Below the pieces are notes generated by a model. The model did no database searches. It worked only from the letters and a program-made list of their open reading frames with translations, and was not told the DNA's origin. The translations under genes and the position numbers were made by a program. A DNA stretch of 64,000 bases. It comes from Rhabdonatronobacter sediminivivens (GTDB lineage Bacteria > Pseudomonadota > Alphaproteobacteria > Rhodobacterales > Rhodobacteraceae). This document shows positions 1 to 8,060 of this stretch, in pieces. Each line of letters begins with the position of its first letter. Position 1 is the stretch's first letter. Location of the stretch: positions 1-64,000 of the forward strand of contig NZ_JACBXS010000012.1 in assembly GCF_013415485.1 (NCBI RefSeq), in the 5' to 3' direction.

Positions 1-57
1 CCGAAAGTGTTCCTCTCCGCCGTCGCGCTCGCCGCAACCGTCCTCTTCTGGCTTTGA
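1..57 (+). CDS. C-terminal fragment of an unidentified protein, probable membrane anchor
   Basis: Only the last 18 codons and a TGA stop lie in the window. The visible tail is strongly hydrophobic (it includes LSAVALAATVLFWL), which fits a C-terminal membrane-spanning helix. The family cannot be named from so little sequence. It is encoded on the same strand as the downstream epoxyqueuosine reductase gene, with about 150 bases between them. Confidence 0.4.
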   Translation, partial: PKVFLSAVALAATVLFWL

Positions 58-210
58 ATATCAATGAGTCTGGAGCCCAGATTGTCGCCATAAAACAGAT
101 GATTGCCCATGCGTCCCCCGGTTGGCGCCACTCTGCCGCAAACAGGTTAACCGATGGTTCCCGCCAGCGCCAGCACGGGCGCGGTTTCCCCCGGCCCGCG
201 CGAAGGTTAC

Positions 211-1278
211 ATGGAGGGCATGGACCCCGCCGCGCTGAAATCCGCCCTGCACGCACAGGCCCTGGCCGAGGGCTTCGCCGCCATGGGCGTCTGCCGCCCC
301 GATGCGATCCCCGACGCCCCCGCCCGCCTGGCCCGGTTTCTGGAACTGGGCCATCACGGGCAGATGGGCTGGCTGGCCGAGCGGACGCACTGGCGCAGCG
401 ATCCCGGCGCGCTCTGGCCGCAGGCGCGCGCGGTGGTGATGCTGGCCGAGGTCTATACCCCCGAACATGACCCGCTGGCGGTGCTGAAGCGCCCCGACCG
501 CGCCGCGATCTCGGTCTATGCGCAGAACCGTGATTACCATGACACTGTGAAGAAACGGCTGAAACGGCTCGGCCGCTGGCTGCTGGCGCAGGCGGGGGGC
601 GAGATCAAGGTCTTTGTCGATACCGCGCCGGTGATGGAAAAGCCGCTGGCAGCGGCGGCGGGGCTGGGATGGCAGGGCAAGCACACCAACCTGCTGTCGC
701 GGGACCTGGGCAACTGGTTCTTTCTGGGCGCGCTGTTCACCACCCTGCCCCTGCCCCCGGACAGCCCCGAGGCCGAGCATTGCGGCAGTTGCACCGCCTG
801 CCTGGACATCTGCCCCACGCGGGCGTTTCCGGCGCCGTTCCAGCTGGATGCGCGGCGGTGCATCTCATACCTGACCATCGAACACCACGGCCCGGTGGAC
901 GAAAGCCTGCGCCCGGCCCTGGGCAACCGCATCTATGGCTGCGATGATTGCCTGGCCGTGTGCCCGTGGAACAAGTTCGCGCAGACCGCGACCGAAATGC
1001 GCCTGCGCGCCCGGCCCGAGCTGACCGCGCCGCGGCTGGCAGATCTGGCAGCGCTGGATGACGCGGGGTTCCGGGCGCTGTTTTCAGGCTCTCCCGTCAA
1101 GCGGATCGGGCGCGACCGTTTCGTGCGCAATGTGCTCTATGCGATCGGCAATTCCGGCATGGCCGAACTGCGCCCACCCGCCCAGGCGCTGTGCGAGGAC
1201 CCGGACCCGACCGTGGCCGATGCCGCCCGCTGGGCGGTGGCCCGGCTGCACAGGGCCGCACCCCCGCAACCGGAATGA
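211..1278 (+). CDS. queG: Epoxyqueuosine reductase QueG
   Basis: QueG catalyses the last step of queuosine synthesis, reducing epoxyqueuosine to queuosine in the tRNA wobble position with a cobalamin and two [4Fe-4S] clusters in the cytoplasm. The 355-residue product has the family length. Two ferredoxin-like cysteine groups are visible: [12 protein letters not shown] from about residue 191 and [11 protein letters not shown] from about residue 243. The C-terminal part ([12 protein letters not shown] onward) looks like the HEAT-like tRNA-binding extension. An upstream in-frame ATG at 154 would add 19 low-complexity residues. I prefer 211 because an AAGG lies just before it; a second ATG at 220 is also possible. 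Confidence 0.93.
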   Translation: MEGMDPAALKSALHAQALAEGFAAMGVCRPDAIPDAPARLARFLELGHHGQMGWLAERTHWRSDPGALWPQARAVVMLAEVYTPEHDPLAVLKRPDRAAISVYAQNRDYHDTVKKRLKRLGRWLLAQAGGEIKVFVDTAPVMEKPLAAAAGLGWQGKHTNLLSRDLGNWFFLGALFTTLPLPPDSPEAEHCGSCTACLDICPTRAFPAPFQLDARRCISYLTIEHHGPVDESLRPALGNRIYGCDDCLAVCPWNKFAQTATEMRLRARPELTAPRLADLAALDDAGFRALFSGSPVKRIGRDRFVRNVLYAIGNSGMAELRPPAQALCEDPDPTVADAARWAVARLHRAAPPQPE

Positions 1279-1318
1279 CCCGCGCCGCCACAGGCTTGCC
1301 CGGCGCCCGCGCCGGGCG

Positions 1319-1365
1319 CGCCCGTCCGGCGCGCGGGTGGGTGGGCGGGGCGCGACGGACGGGCG
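1319..1365. terminator. GC-rich stem-loop between convergent queG and zapE
   Basis: A 10-base stem (CGCCCGTCCG at 1319-1328 pairing with CGGACGGGCG at 1356-1365) lies between the converging stops of queG and zapE. There is no T-run on either side, so a bidirectional terminator role is only plausible. Confidence 0.35.
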
Positions 1366-1391
1366 CCTGCTTCGGCAAACCCCCACAGCAC

Positions 1392-2471
1392 TCAGGCCTG
1401 CCCCCAATCCGCGGCCTGCATCTCGCGCAGGCGGCTGGCCGTGCGCTCGAACTCGAAGGTGCCCTCACCTTCGACATAGAGCCGCTCCGGTTCATCGGCC
1501 GCGCTGGCGATCACGCGCACCTGCGCTTCATAAAGCGCATCGATCAGGGTGACGAAACGCTTGGCCTGATTGTAGTTCGACGCCGAGAGCAGCGGTATGC
1601 GCGAGATCATCAGCACCCGCACCGCCTGCGCCAGCGCCAGGTAATCCGCCGGACCCAGCGGCTGGCCGCACAGATCCCAGAAGCTGGCCCGGGCAACCCC
1701 GTTGTGATGGCGCGGCAACACCAGCTTGCGCCCCTTGACCACCAGTTCCAGCGGAGTGCCCGGGTCATGGCCGGTCAGATCATCCCACATGCGGGTCATG
1801 GCCGCGTCAGACTCGGCGTTGGCCGGGGTGAAATAGACCTGCTCACCCTGCAGGCGCTGCTGCCGGTAATCGGTTTCCGATTGCAACTGATGGACGACCA
1901 TACGCTCGTTCAGCAGCGCGATGAAGGGCAGGAACAGCGCGCGGTTCAACCCGTCCTTGTACAGATCCTCGGGCGGGCGGTTCGAGGTGGTCACGATCAC
2001 CACGCCCCCCGCCATCAGCTTCTGGAAGAGCCGCCCCACGATCATCGCATCGGTGATGTCGGTGATCTGCATTTCATCGAAGCACAACAGGCGCAGATCC
2101 CGCACCACCGCCGCGGCCACGGGGGCAAGGGCGTCCTCGGTCCCCTTCTGGCGGGCGGCATGCATGCCGGCATGGACCTCCTGCATGAAGGCATGGAAAT
2201 GCACACGGCGCTTGGCGGGGGTGGGGGCATGCTCATGGAACAGATCCATCAACATGGATTTGCCCCGGCCCACGCCCCCCCACAGATACAGCCCCGGCGG
2301 CGGGTCTGGCGGGCGGGCGAACAGGCTGCGCAATCGGCCCGCAGGCTTTGGCGGCGGCTGGCGCAGATGCTCCATCAGCGGCACAAACAGCGGCAGCGCC
2401 CCGCGCTGGGCGGCATCAGGGCGCAGGGTGCCCGCCTCGATACGGGCGTCATATGCGGCGATCAGGTCCAT
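1392..2471 (-). CDS. zapE: Cell division protein ZapE (AFG1-like ATPase)
   Basis: This is a P-loop ATPase of the AFG1/ZapE family, which in bacteria interacts with the division ring and in mitochondria helps turn over respiratory-chain subunits. The 359-residue product carries Walker A GGVGRGKS (lysine near residue 71) and Walker B LLCFDEMQITD. A sensor-like TTSNRPP lies further on, with the family's typical order and length. The longest frame opens at 2537, but the extra 22 residues are low-complexity; the start at 2471 gives the expected MDLIAAYDARI beginning. It converges on queG and is divergent from the sulfurtransferase gene. Confidence 0.9.
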   Translation of the reverse strand: MDLIAAYDARIEAGTLRPDAAQRGALPLFVPLMEHLRQPPPKPAGRLRSLFARPPDPPPGLYLWGGVGRGKSMLMDLFHEHAPTPAKRRVHFHAFMQEVHAGMHAARQKGTEDALAPVAAAVVRDLRLLCFDEMQITDITDAMIVGRLFQKLMAGGVVIVTTSNRPPEDLYKDGLNRALFLPFIALLNERMVVHQLQSETDYRQQRLQGEQVYFTPANAESDAAMTRMWDDLTGHDPGTPLELVVKGRKLVLPRHHNGVARASFWDLCGQPLGPADYLALAQAVRVLMISRIPLLSASNYNQAKRFVTLIDALYEAQVRVIASAADEPERLYVEGEGTFEFERTASRLREMQAADWGQA

Positions 2472-2626
2472 GGCGTTTCTGCATACCCTGCAGCCCGGGG
2501 CGCGGAAAGCCCCCGAAGCATCCGCTCCGGACGCCAAGACGCGTTGCGCTTGCCCGCCCTCTGTGCCAGTTTCACCCCATACGCAGGGCCAGGACCCCGG
2601 CCAGTTGCGAACGGAGACAGGACAAC

Positions 2627-3481
2627 ATGAGCGCGGACGATCCGAAAACGCTGGTATCCACCGCTTGGCTGGCAGCGCATCTGAATGACCCTGACCTGCG
2701 CGTGATCGATGCCTCGTGGTATCTGCCGGCGATGGAACGCGACGCCCGCGCCGAATATGACGCCGCCCATATCCCCGCCGCGCGGTTCTTCGATATCGAC
2801 GAGATCAGCGACCATCGCTCGGACCTGCCGCATATGGCGCCGCCGGTTGAAAAATTCATCAGCCGGATGCGCGCCATGGGCGTGGGCGACGGGCATCAGG
2901 TGGTGGTCTATGACGGCATGGGGATGTTTTCGGCGCCGCGGGTGTGGTGGCTGTTCCGGCTGATGGGCAAGCAGGATGTGGCCGTGCTGGATGGCGGCTT
3001 TCCCAAATGGCAGGCCGAGGGTCACCCGGTCGAGGACCTGCCGCCCGTGCTGCGCGACCGCCATATCACCGTGCAACGCCAGGCGCATCTGGTGCGCGAT
3101 GTGGCGCAGGTGGCCGCAGCCTCGAAGCTGGGCGAGGCGCAGATCGTCGACGCACGCGCGCCCGAGCGGTTTCGCGGCGATGCGCCGGAACCCCGCCCCG
3201 GCCTGCGCGCGGGGCATATTCCCGGCGCCTGCAACCTGCCCTTTATGCAGCTTCTGAACCCCGATGCCACCATGAAGGACCTGGACGGGCTGCGCGCGGC
3301 CTTCGAAGGGGCGGGCGTTGATCTCAACCGCCCGGTGATCACCAGTTGCGGGTCCGGCGTGACGGCGGCGGTGCTGTCCCTGGCGCTGGAGCGGCTGGGC
3401 CATCGCAATCATGCGCTCTATGACGGGTCCTGGGCGGAATGGGGCATGTATCCGGACCTGAAGGTGGAAACGGGCGCATGA
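2627..3481 (+). CDS. sseA: Tandem-rhodanese sulfurtransferase (3-mercaptopyruvate sulfurtransferase type)
   Basis: The 284-residue product has two rhodanese domains. The N-terminal one lacks a catalytic cysteine. The C-terminal one carries the active-site loop CGSGVTA (cysteine about residue 241), the signature of 3-mercaptopyruvate rather than thiosulfate sulfurtransferases. It should move sulfane sulfur from mercaptopyruvate to a thiophilic acceptor in the cytoplasm. The start at 2627 is preceded by GGAG at 2612-2615. The frame extends far upstream, but that part is antisense to zapE and low-complexity. Its stop overlaps the start of the next gene (ATGA), so the two are probably cotranslated. 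Confidence 0.88.
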   Translation: MSADDPKTLVSTAWLAAHLNDPDLRVIDASWYLPAMERDARAEYDAAHIPAARFFDIDEISDHRSDLPHMAPPVEKFISRMRAMGVGDGHQVVVYDGMGMFSAPRVWWLFRLMGKQDVAVLDGGFPKWQAEGHPVEDLPPVLRDRHITVQRQAHLVRDVAQVAAASKLGEAQIVDARAPERFRGDAPEPRPGLRAGHIPGACNLPFMQLLNPDATMKDLDGLRAAFEGAGVDLNRPVITSCGSGVTAAVLSLALERLGHRNHALYDGSWAEWGMYPDLKVETGA

Positions 3482-4044
3482 CCATCCTGCGCGCGGGCAG
3501 CACTGTGGAATATGTGGTCACCTGGCTGGAGATGACCGAACGCCCCGGCTGGCCCTGGCCCGCGCCGCCCGCAGGCATGGAGGGCGCCCTGCTGCGCGCC
3601 GATGACCCGCCAGTGTGGTATTTCAGGGCCATGTATGACGCTGTCGGGCAGGATTATGACTGGACCGACCTGCACGCCACCCCCGAGGAAGAGTTGCGCA
3701 CATGGCTGCATGACCCCGACGTGGCCATGTACACGCTGATGGGTCATGGATGGCCGCATGGGTTCTTCGTTCTGGACTGGCGCACGAAGGATGTATGCGA
3801 ACTGGCCTATTTCGGACTGGTGCCACAGGTCATCGGCCGCGGACTTGGCCAGTGGCTGCTGCGCACGGCCATCCTGACAGGCTGGTCACACGAAGGGGTG
3901 ACACGCATGACCGTGAACACCAACACCCTGGACCACCCCAGGGCCCTGGCGAATTACCAGAAACACGGATTTGTCGTCATCGGGCGCGAGACCCGCAGCC
4001 GCACCCTGGCCCGCGACCGCGATCCCTCAAGGATCCCCGACTGA
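3478..4044 (+). CDS. GNAT-family N-acetyltransferase
   Basis: The 188-residue product has the GNAT acetyl-CoA-binding fold: a central strand ELAYFGLVPQVIGRGLGQWLL supplies the R/Q-x-x-G-x-G/A-like pyrophosphate loop, and the final part (NTLDHPRALANYQKHGF) is the usual alpha4-beta7 segment. The acceptor substrate cannot be read from sequence. The start ATG overlaps the stop of the sulfurtransferase gene, so the pair is likely an operon. A start at 3439 is possible in frame, but it would overlap the neighbour by 43 bases without a better ribosome site. Confidence 0.8.
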   Translation: MTILRAGSTVEYVVTWLEMTERPGWPWPAPPAGMEGALLRADDPPVWYFRAMYDAVGQDYDWTDLHATPEEELRTWLHDPDVAMYTLMGHGWPHGFFVLDWRTKDVCELAYFGLVPQVIGRGLGQWLLRTAILTGWSHEGVTRMTVNTNTLDHPRALANYQKHGFVVIGRETRSRTLARDRDPSRIPD

Positions 4045-4055
4045 GCCGCCACCGG

Positions 4056-4137
4056 TGACGGGGGCGCTCCCGCCCGTCTTCCTGCGCAAGCGCGCAGTCA
4101 TCCCGTTGGGCCGGGCGCGCGGGCAAGCCCGCGCGGT
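4056..4137 (+). repeat. GC-rich palindromic intergenic repeat, copy 1
   Basis: It begins with GGGGGCGCTCCCGCCCGTC, followed by a hairpin (CTGCGC-aa-GCGCGCAG), the core CCGTTGGGC, and a second hairpin (CGCGCGGGC-aa-GCCCGCGCG). The same border and core occur near 6189, 50784 and 60535. It starts 12 bases after the stop of the acetyltransferase gene, so it may also act as a 3' stem-loop. Confidence 0.6.
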
Positions 4138-4354
4138 GCAGGCACAGCCCGGGCGTGCCGCTTCCAGGCAACCCGGGCCGCCTCTGTTCCGCCCTCTGTG
4201 ACAGGCCTCCGCACATATCTGCATCGGCTGTCCAGCGCATGCCGCACATTGCGCGGCGCCGCCGAAGGCCCGTTGTCGGGCGGGACGCGCGGGGTGTCGA
4301 TAGAAACACAGGCCAGATACGCTGCACAGCGCGGCATGTCCTATGGCACATACG
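4138..4354. other. Intergenic stretch with no supported gene
   Basis: Between the palindromic repeat and the terminator I see no convincing coding region. A 64-codon GTG-started frame at 4198-4392 exists, but it runs through the terminator hairpin of the opposite gene and has no clear ribosome site. Confidence 0.4.
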
Positions 4355-4387
4355 GAAAAACCGTGCCAGACCTTGCCCAGCACGGTT
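4355..4387 (-). terminator. Rho-independent terminator of the ketopantoate-reductase-like gene
   Basis: Read on the minus strand, an 8-base stem (AACCGTGC with GCACGGTT) is followed by a run of T residues (the AAAAA at 4356-4360 on the plus strand). It lies about 50 bases after the stop at 4436, the right place to end that transcript. Confidence 0.8.
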
Positions 4388-4435
4388 CCTGATTTCCGGT
4401 TTCGCAGGGTTACACTCCCCCGGCGCACCATCGCC

Positions 4436-5488
4436 TCATGCGGCGACGAGGCTGTTCTCCTTCAGGCGCTTGTCGATCCGCGCCACCGTTTCGTCCAGCA
4501 GCGCAGAGCCCATGCCCAACTGATCCGCGATCAGCTTTACCAGGCGGTCAACCCGCTCGATCTCGACCGTGCCTGCATCGATCGCCCGCGCCGCCGAGGA
4601 CGGTTTCAGCAGCCCCGTTGCCGCGTTGGCGTATTTCTCGAACGGCACCAGGTCGCTCTCGCTGGCGCCCAGGCGCACCACGATGTCATTGACCAGCGCA
4701 TAGGTCCTGGCCGCAAGCTCAGGGTCGCCATGGACCGCATCGCGGATCGGTTGCGAACCGCTGGCCAGGACACAGCGATAGTTGCCGGTCAGCAGCATCG
4801 CCCATTTCGCAAAGGGAACGAACAGCGATTCGTGCATCCGCAGCTTCACCGGGACATCCTTGCCATCGACGCGCAGCGCTTCGATATCGGCCTCGATCTC
4901 ACGCAGCATTGCGTTGTGTTCCGCGGCTTCGAACGGCGCGGACTTGAAGTTGGTCGGCAGGCCGACATGCAGCACATTCGGCTTTTCACCCGGCGGACGG
5001 AACGCCTGCGGGTCCGGGCTGCACAGCGTGACCAGCCCCGGCTCGAACCCGGCCCAGACTTCTGGCGCATTGAAGCTCTTTTCCAGCAGCCCCGCATCCA
5101 GGCCCGGAATCCGCTTCAGGAACGGCAGGGGGGGCATGTTCATGATCGACAGGCAGGGCAGGCGGGCCGCTGCAATGCGGCGCAACAGCTCACGAATATC
5201 GTCCGAGCCGTACTGCGGTTCAGACATGGCCAGAGCGACCAAGTCATACTGCTCCAGCTTCACCGAGGAGGGTGCCGCCGCATCCAGCGTGCCCGGCAGA
5301 TCCCCGGAGAGGAACGAGCGGTGATCATCCTCGCCACGCAGCTTGATGCGCACATCGGTGCCTTCGGCGTTGATGACATCGGCGGTTTTCTGGCGGCAGA
5401 CCAGGGTGACGTCATGTCCTGCCATCAGCAGTTTCGTGCCAAGAAGCGATCCGTAGGAAGCTCCGAGAATCAGTATCTTGTATGCCAC
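4436..5488 (-). CDS. Ketopantoate reductase-like NAD(P)-dependent oxidoreductase
   Basis: The 350-residue product opens with a Rossmann nucleotide-binding motif (ILILGASYGSLLGTKLL) and has the two-domain layout of the ApbA/PanE family, with an all-alpha C-terminal half containing MHESLFVPFAKWAMLLTGN. True PanE reduces 2-dehydropantoate to pantoate. This protein is longer than typical PanE and its first glycine motif reads GASYGS rather than GxGAxG, so a different 2-oxo-acid or an opine-type substrate is possible. It stands alone, with an upstream dyad operator at 5590-5624 and its own terminator. Confidence 0.6.
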   Translation of the reverse strand: MAYKILILGASYGSLLGTKLLMAGHDVTLVCRQKTADVINAEGTDVRIKLRGEDDHRSFLSGDLPGTLDAAAPSSVKLEQYDLVALAMSEPQYGSDDIRELLRRIAAARLPCLSIMNMPPLPFLKRIPGLDAGLLEKSFNAPEVWAGFEPGLVTLCSPDPQAFRPPGEKPNVLHVGLPTNFKSAPFEAAEHNAMLREIEADIEALRVDGKDVPVKLRMHESLFVPFAKWAMLLTGNYRCVLASGSQPIRDAVHGDPELAARTYALVNDIVVRLGASESDLVPFEKYANAATGLLKPSSAARAIDAGTVEIERVDRLVKLIADQLGMGSALLDETVARIDKRLKENSLVAA

Positions 5489-5589
5489 TTTTTCACCCGA
5501 TCGTTGACGAAAGATTATTGCGCGTGCCCTTCATATAGGCACATTCTTGGAAAGCTGCACGGAAAAAGACGTCGTCGCGTAAAGGGGCG

Positions 5590-5624
5590 TGTTTACAGGT
5601 TCCGGATTTGTAATGTTGTAAACA
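5590..5624. promoter_or_regulatory. Dyad operator upstream of the oxidoreductase gene
   Basis: TGTTTACA at 5590-5597 and TGTAAACA at 5617-5624 form a perfect 8-base inverted repeat with a 19-base spacer, flanked by GGGG and CCCC, about 100 bases upstream of the start at 5488. The arm spacing suits a dimeric regulator. The regulator is not identified, and an RNA hairpin is an alternative reading. Confidence 0.45.
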
Positions 5625-5698
5625 CCCCCAATGCTGGGCTGGTGGCGCAGGGCCGGGCACCGCCCGCGCCAGACGCGCGCATGCGGCTGCCATGGATG

Positions 5699-5731
5699 AG
5701 AAAACGCCCGGCACATGGGTCTGTGCCGGGC
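5699..5731 (-). terminator. Rho-independent terminator of cspA
   Basis: GCCCGGCACA (5706-5715) pairs perfectly with TGTGCCGGGC (5722-5731). On the minus strand the stem is followed by GTTTTC. It lies directly after the cold-shock gene. Confidence 0.82.
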
Positions 5732-5754
5732 AAGGCAAGGGCCAGATCGGTCCG

Positions 5755-5961
5755 TCAGAGAAGCTTGAGATCCCCCGCCGAAGCCCGGCCGTCACGTCCT
5801 TCCGTCAACTCGTAGGAGACTTTCTGATTGTCCGCGAGCCCGGTCAGCCCGGCGCGCTCAACCGCCGAGATATGGACGAACACGTCCTTGCCCCCTGAAT
5901 CCGGGGCGATGAATCCGTAGCCTTTGGTCGTATTGAACCATTTCACGGTGCCGCTAGGCAT
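5755..5961 (-). CDS. cspA: Cold shock domain protein (CspA family)
   Basis: A 68-residue single-domain cold-shock protein. RNP1 is KGYGFI and RNP2 is VFVHISA, the aromatic nucleic-acid-binding surface of the family. Such proteins bind single-stranded RNA or DNA and melt mRNA structure in the cytoplasm. The start at 5961 is fixed by a strong GGAGG seven bases upstream on the minus strand. The longer frame reaching 6294 is a GC-rich artefact. A terminator follows at 5699-5731. Confidence 0.93.
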   Translation of the reverse strand: MPSGTVKWFNTTKGYGFIAPDSGGKDVFVHISAVERAGLTGLADNQKVSYELTEGRDGRASAGDLKLL

Positions 5962-6188
5962 TGCTTTCCTCCGTTCGGTTCCCCCGGGGCGGAATTGCGC
6001 CGAGGCCGTGCAGCCAGGCCTTCCTTTTCGTGCCGGCTGCCAGAGGCGTAGGCGGTCGCAGAAAGTCATTGGGCACGCCAAAAGAGTGCCACAGCCCAAC
6101 GGAAAATCAAGATTCTTGACGTCGGGCGTCGGCGCGCCACTCCCGCCCCCCCCTGCACGCCCATCCGAAGGGCAGCGAAACCGGCCAA

Positions 6189-6331
6189 CGGGGGGCTCCC
6201 GCCCGTCGGGGCTGCATCGGGGATGCACCCCTCCCGTTGGGCGTGGCGGCCGCGCGCGCAGCGCGCGGCCGGGCCCAAACCCGGGTGTCGGCACGGGAAA
6301 CGTGCCGATCTGAACGGGTGCGGGAGCCCCG
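6189..6331 (+). repeat. GC-rich palindromic intergenic repeat, copy 2 (with inverted ends)
   Basis: The left border GGGGGGCTCCCGCCCGTC near 6190 is matched in inverse orientation by GGGTGCGGGAGCCCC at 6316-6330. Between them lie a TGCATC/GATGCA hairpin, the core CCGTTGGGC, a GGCCGCGCGC/GCGCGCGGCC hairpin and TCGGCACG/CGTGCCGA. It shares border and core with copies at 4056, 50784 and 60535. It fills most of the gap between cspA and the L,D-transpeptidase gene; the rest (5962-6188) shows nothing clear. Confidence 0.65.
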
Positions 6332-6379
6332 CTGCACGGTCAGGGCAGGTGTCAGGCAGCCTGTGCCCGGGACTTCGGG

Positions 6380-7102
6380 TCAGACGACGATCACCTGCGT
6401 TCCCACCGGGACACGGTTGTAGAGATCGATTGCATCGTGCTGCAGCATCCGGATGCACCCCGAGGATGCATAGCGCCCGATCGAATGCCATTCGGGCGTG
6501 CCGTGAATGCGAAACCCCCGGTCCTGCCCCCCGGACATCAGATACAGCGCCCGTGCGCCCAGGGGATTGGTCAGGCTGCCCGGATAGCCGCCGGCAAAGC
6601 GGGCCAGCGACGGATCCCGCCGGATCATGTTTGCGGTCGGGGTCCAGGTGGGCCACTGCGCCTTGCGGTAGATGGTTCCGGTGCCGCGAAAGGCCAGCCC
6701 CTCGCGCCCCACGCCGACACCGTAGCGCAGGGCATGCCCCTGGGGCAGGATCAGGAACAGATAGCGGTCACGGTTGTTGACGATGATCACCCCCGGGCGG
6801 TGGCTTCCGGTATGGGGCACCACCTGCCGGTGATGGGTTTCGGGCACCAGGCTCATGGGTTGGGGCGGGATGACGAACCGGCCATCGGGGAGCGGGCCAT
6901 AGTCGATGGGTTCGATACCGTAGCGCTCGGCCACGGGTGAAAGCGGGACCGCGCGGGTGGTGGCGCGGATCCTGCCATCGGGGGTGACTGGCGGCGGCTC
7001 CGGTGTCGACGCGGGTGCCGTTTCAACCGTACAGCCGCTGAGTGCCGCCCCGGCCGCGGCAAGGCCACCTGTCAGAAAGACCCGGCGCGATGTGTCGGTC
7101 AT
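6380..7102 (-). CDS. L,D-transpeptidase (YkuD/ErfK family) lipoprotein
   Basis: The 240-residue product has an N-terminal export signal with twin arginine (SRRVFLTGG) and a lipobox ending LSGC, so it is probably a membrane-anchored periplasmic lipoprotein. The C-terminal YkuD domain carries the catalytic HGTPEWHSIG and SSGCIRM motifs, with the nucleophile cysteine at about residue 216. Such enzymes form 3-3 peptidoglycan cross-links or attach proteins to peptidoglycan via meso-diaminopimelate. It sits alone, with an intergenic repeat downstream. A proline-rich linker follows the lipidated cysteine. Confidence 0.9.
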   Translation of the reverse strand: MTDTSRRVFLTGGLAAAGAALSGCTVETAPASTPEPPPVTPDGRIRATTRAVPLSPVAERYGIEPIDYGPLPDGRFVIPPQPMSLVPETHHRQVVPHTGSHRPGVIIVNNRDRYLFLILPQGHALRYGVGVGREGLAFRGTGTIYRKAQWPTWTPTANMIRRDPSLARFAGGYPGSLTNPLGARALYLMSGGQDRGFRIHGTPEWHSIGRYASSGCIRMLQHDAIDLYNRVPVGTQVIVV

Positions 7103-7486
7103 GGAACTCTCCGAAAGGGCTTGCGATATGCAAAACGGATCAAACCCGGACAGCTTAATGCCGCCCGCCCCTGTTTGCAGCGATTCGTTTCCCGCCGCGC
7201 CGACCGCCCGCCGGGAGCTGATCCTCCATCCTGCCGTCCGCCGAGGTCCGAACCGTCAGCCTGGCAGATATCTTCCGGTCGCGCCGGTTCCTGCAGTTGC
7301 CCGGCGCGCTTCGAAACCGGGTGCATTGCTGTGCCCCATGTCCCCGGGCGCAGTTGCGCGGGTGGGCGACATACCGCTGACCGCCCTTGCCCTCTGCCCA
7401 CGCCCCCCGGCTTCGCCCCTTGCAACTTGCCAAGGTGGCGCCCTTGGGTAAAGTCACCCCCACCGCCAGCCCCCTGCAGGAACCCC
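7103..7486. other. Intergenic stretch, nothing recognised
   Basis: The region between the divergent L,D-transpeptidase and thioesterase genes is GC-rich. Open frames on both strands have proline/arginine-rich composition typical of non-coding GC-rich DNA. It must contain both promoters, but I cannot place them confidently. Confidence 0.4.
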
Positions 7487-7972
7487 ATGCCCCGACCGTT
7501 CATCGCCCAAACCCCCGAAGAGCTGCCCTCGCAGGCCGAGAACCTGGCCATCAGCGGGCTGGACTTCATGCAGGACATGCTGGCGGGGCGCAAATCCCTG
7601 CCACCTGTTGCGGGAACCATGAACTACACCATCCATGCGGTAGAGCATGGGCGCGTGGCCTTTCGCGGCGCGCCCGAGTTTCGTCACACCAACCCGCTGG
7701 GCGGGGTGCATGGCGGGTGGTACGGGTCGCTACTGGACACGGCGCTGGGCTGTGCGGTGATGACCGTCGTGCCGCAGGGGTCCTGGTATACAACCCTGGA
7801 ATACAAGGTGAATATCACCCGTGCCCTGCCCATCGGCACGATGATCGAAGTGGTGGGCGAGGTCCTTCACGCCGGGCGCAGCACCGCCGTGGCCACGGCC
7901 GAGTTGCGCTGCCTGGATCAGGCGCGCCTTTTTGCCACCGGCTCCACCACCTGCATCATTCTGCCGGGCTGA
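7487..7972 (+). CDS. PaaI-family hotdog thioesterase
   Basis: The 161-residue product is a single hotdog-fold domain. The motif HTNPLGGVHGGWYGSLLDTA contains the family's helix with conserved HGG and the following acidic residue, and the last strands end with ATGSTTCII. PaaI-type enzymes hydrolyse acyl-CoA thioesters, often aromatic ones. The start at 7487 is preceded by GCAGGAA; the frame extends to 7121 but the extension has no coding character. It is probably monocistronic, since the following glycosyltransferase starts about 90 bases later. Confidence 0.85.
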   Translation: MPRPFIAQTPEELPSQAENLAISGLDFMQDMLAGRKSLPPVAGTMNYTIHAVEHGRVAFRGAPEFRHTNPLGGVHGGWYGSLLDTALGCAVMTVVPQGSWYTTLEYKVNITRALPIGTMIEVVGEVLHAGRSTAVATAELRCLDQARLFATGSTTCIILPG

Positions 7973-8060
7973 GCGCAGCGGGCGGTCCCTGATCTTCGGC
8001 CTTGCTTCCGGGCGCGTGCGGCGTCACCTTCGGCGCGCAGGGTCCAACAGGGGGACAAAG

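Noticed and set aside
4198..4392. 64-codon GTG-started frame between the acetyltransferase and PanE-like genes
   Set aside because: It reads through the rho-independent terminator of the opposite gene, lacks a ribosome site and has no recognisable pattern.
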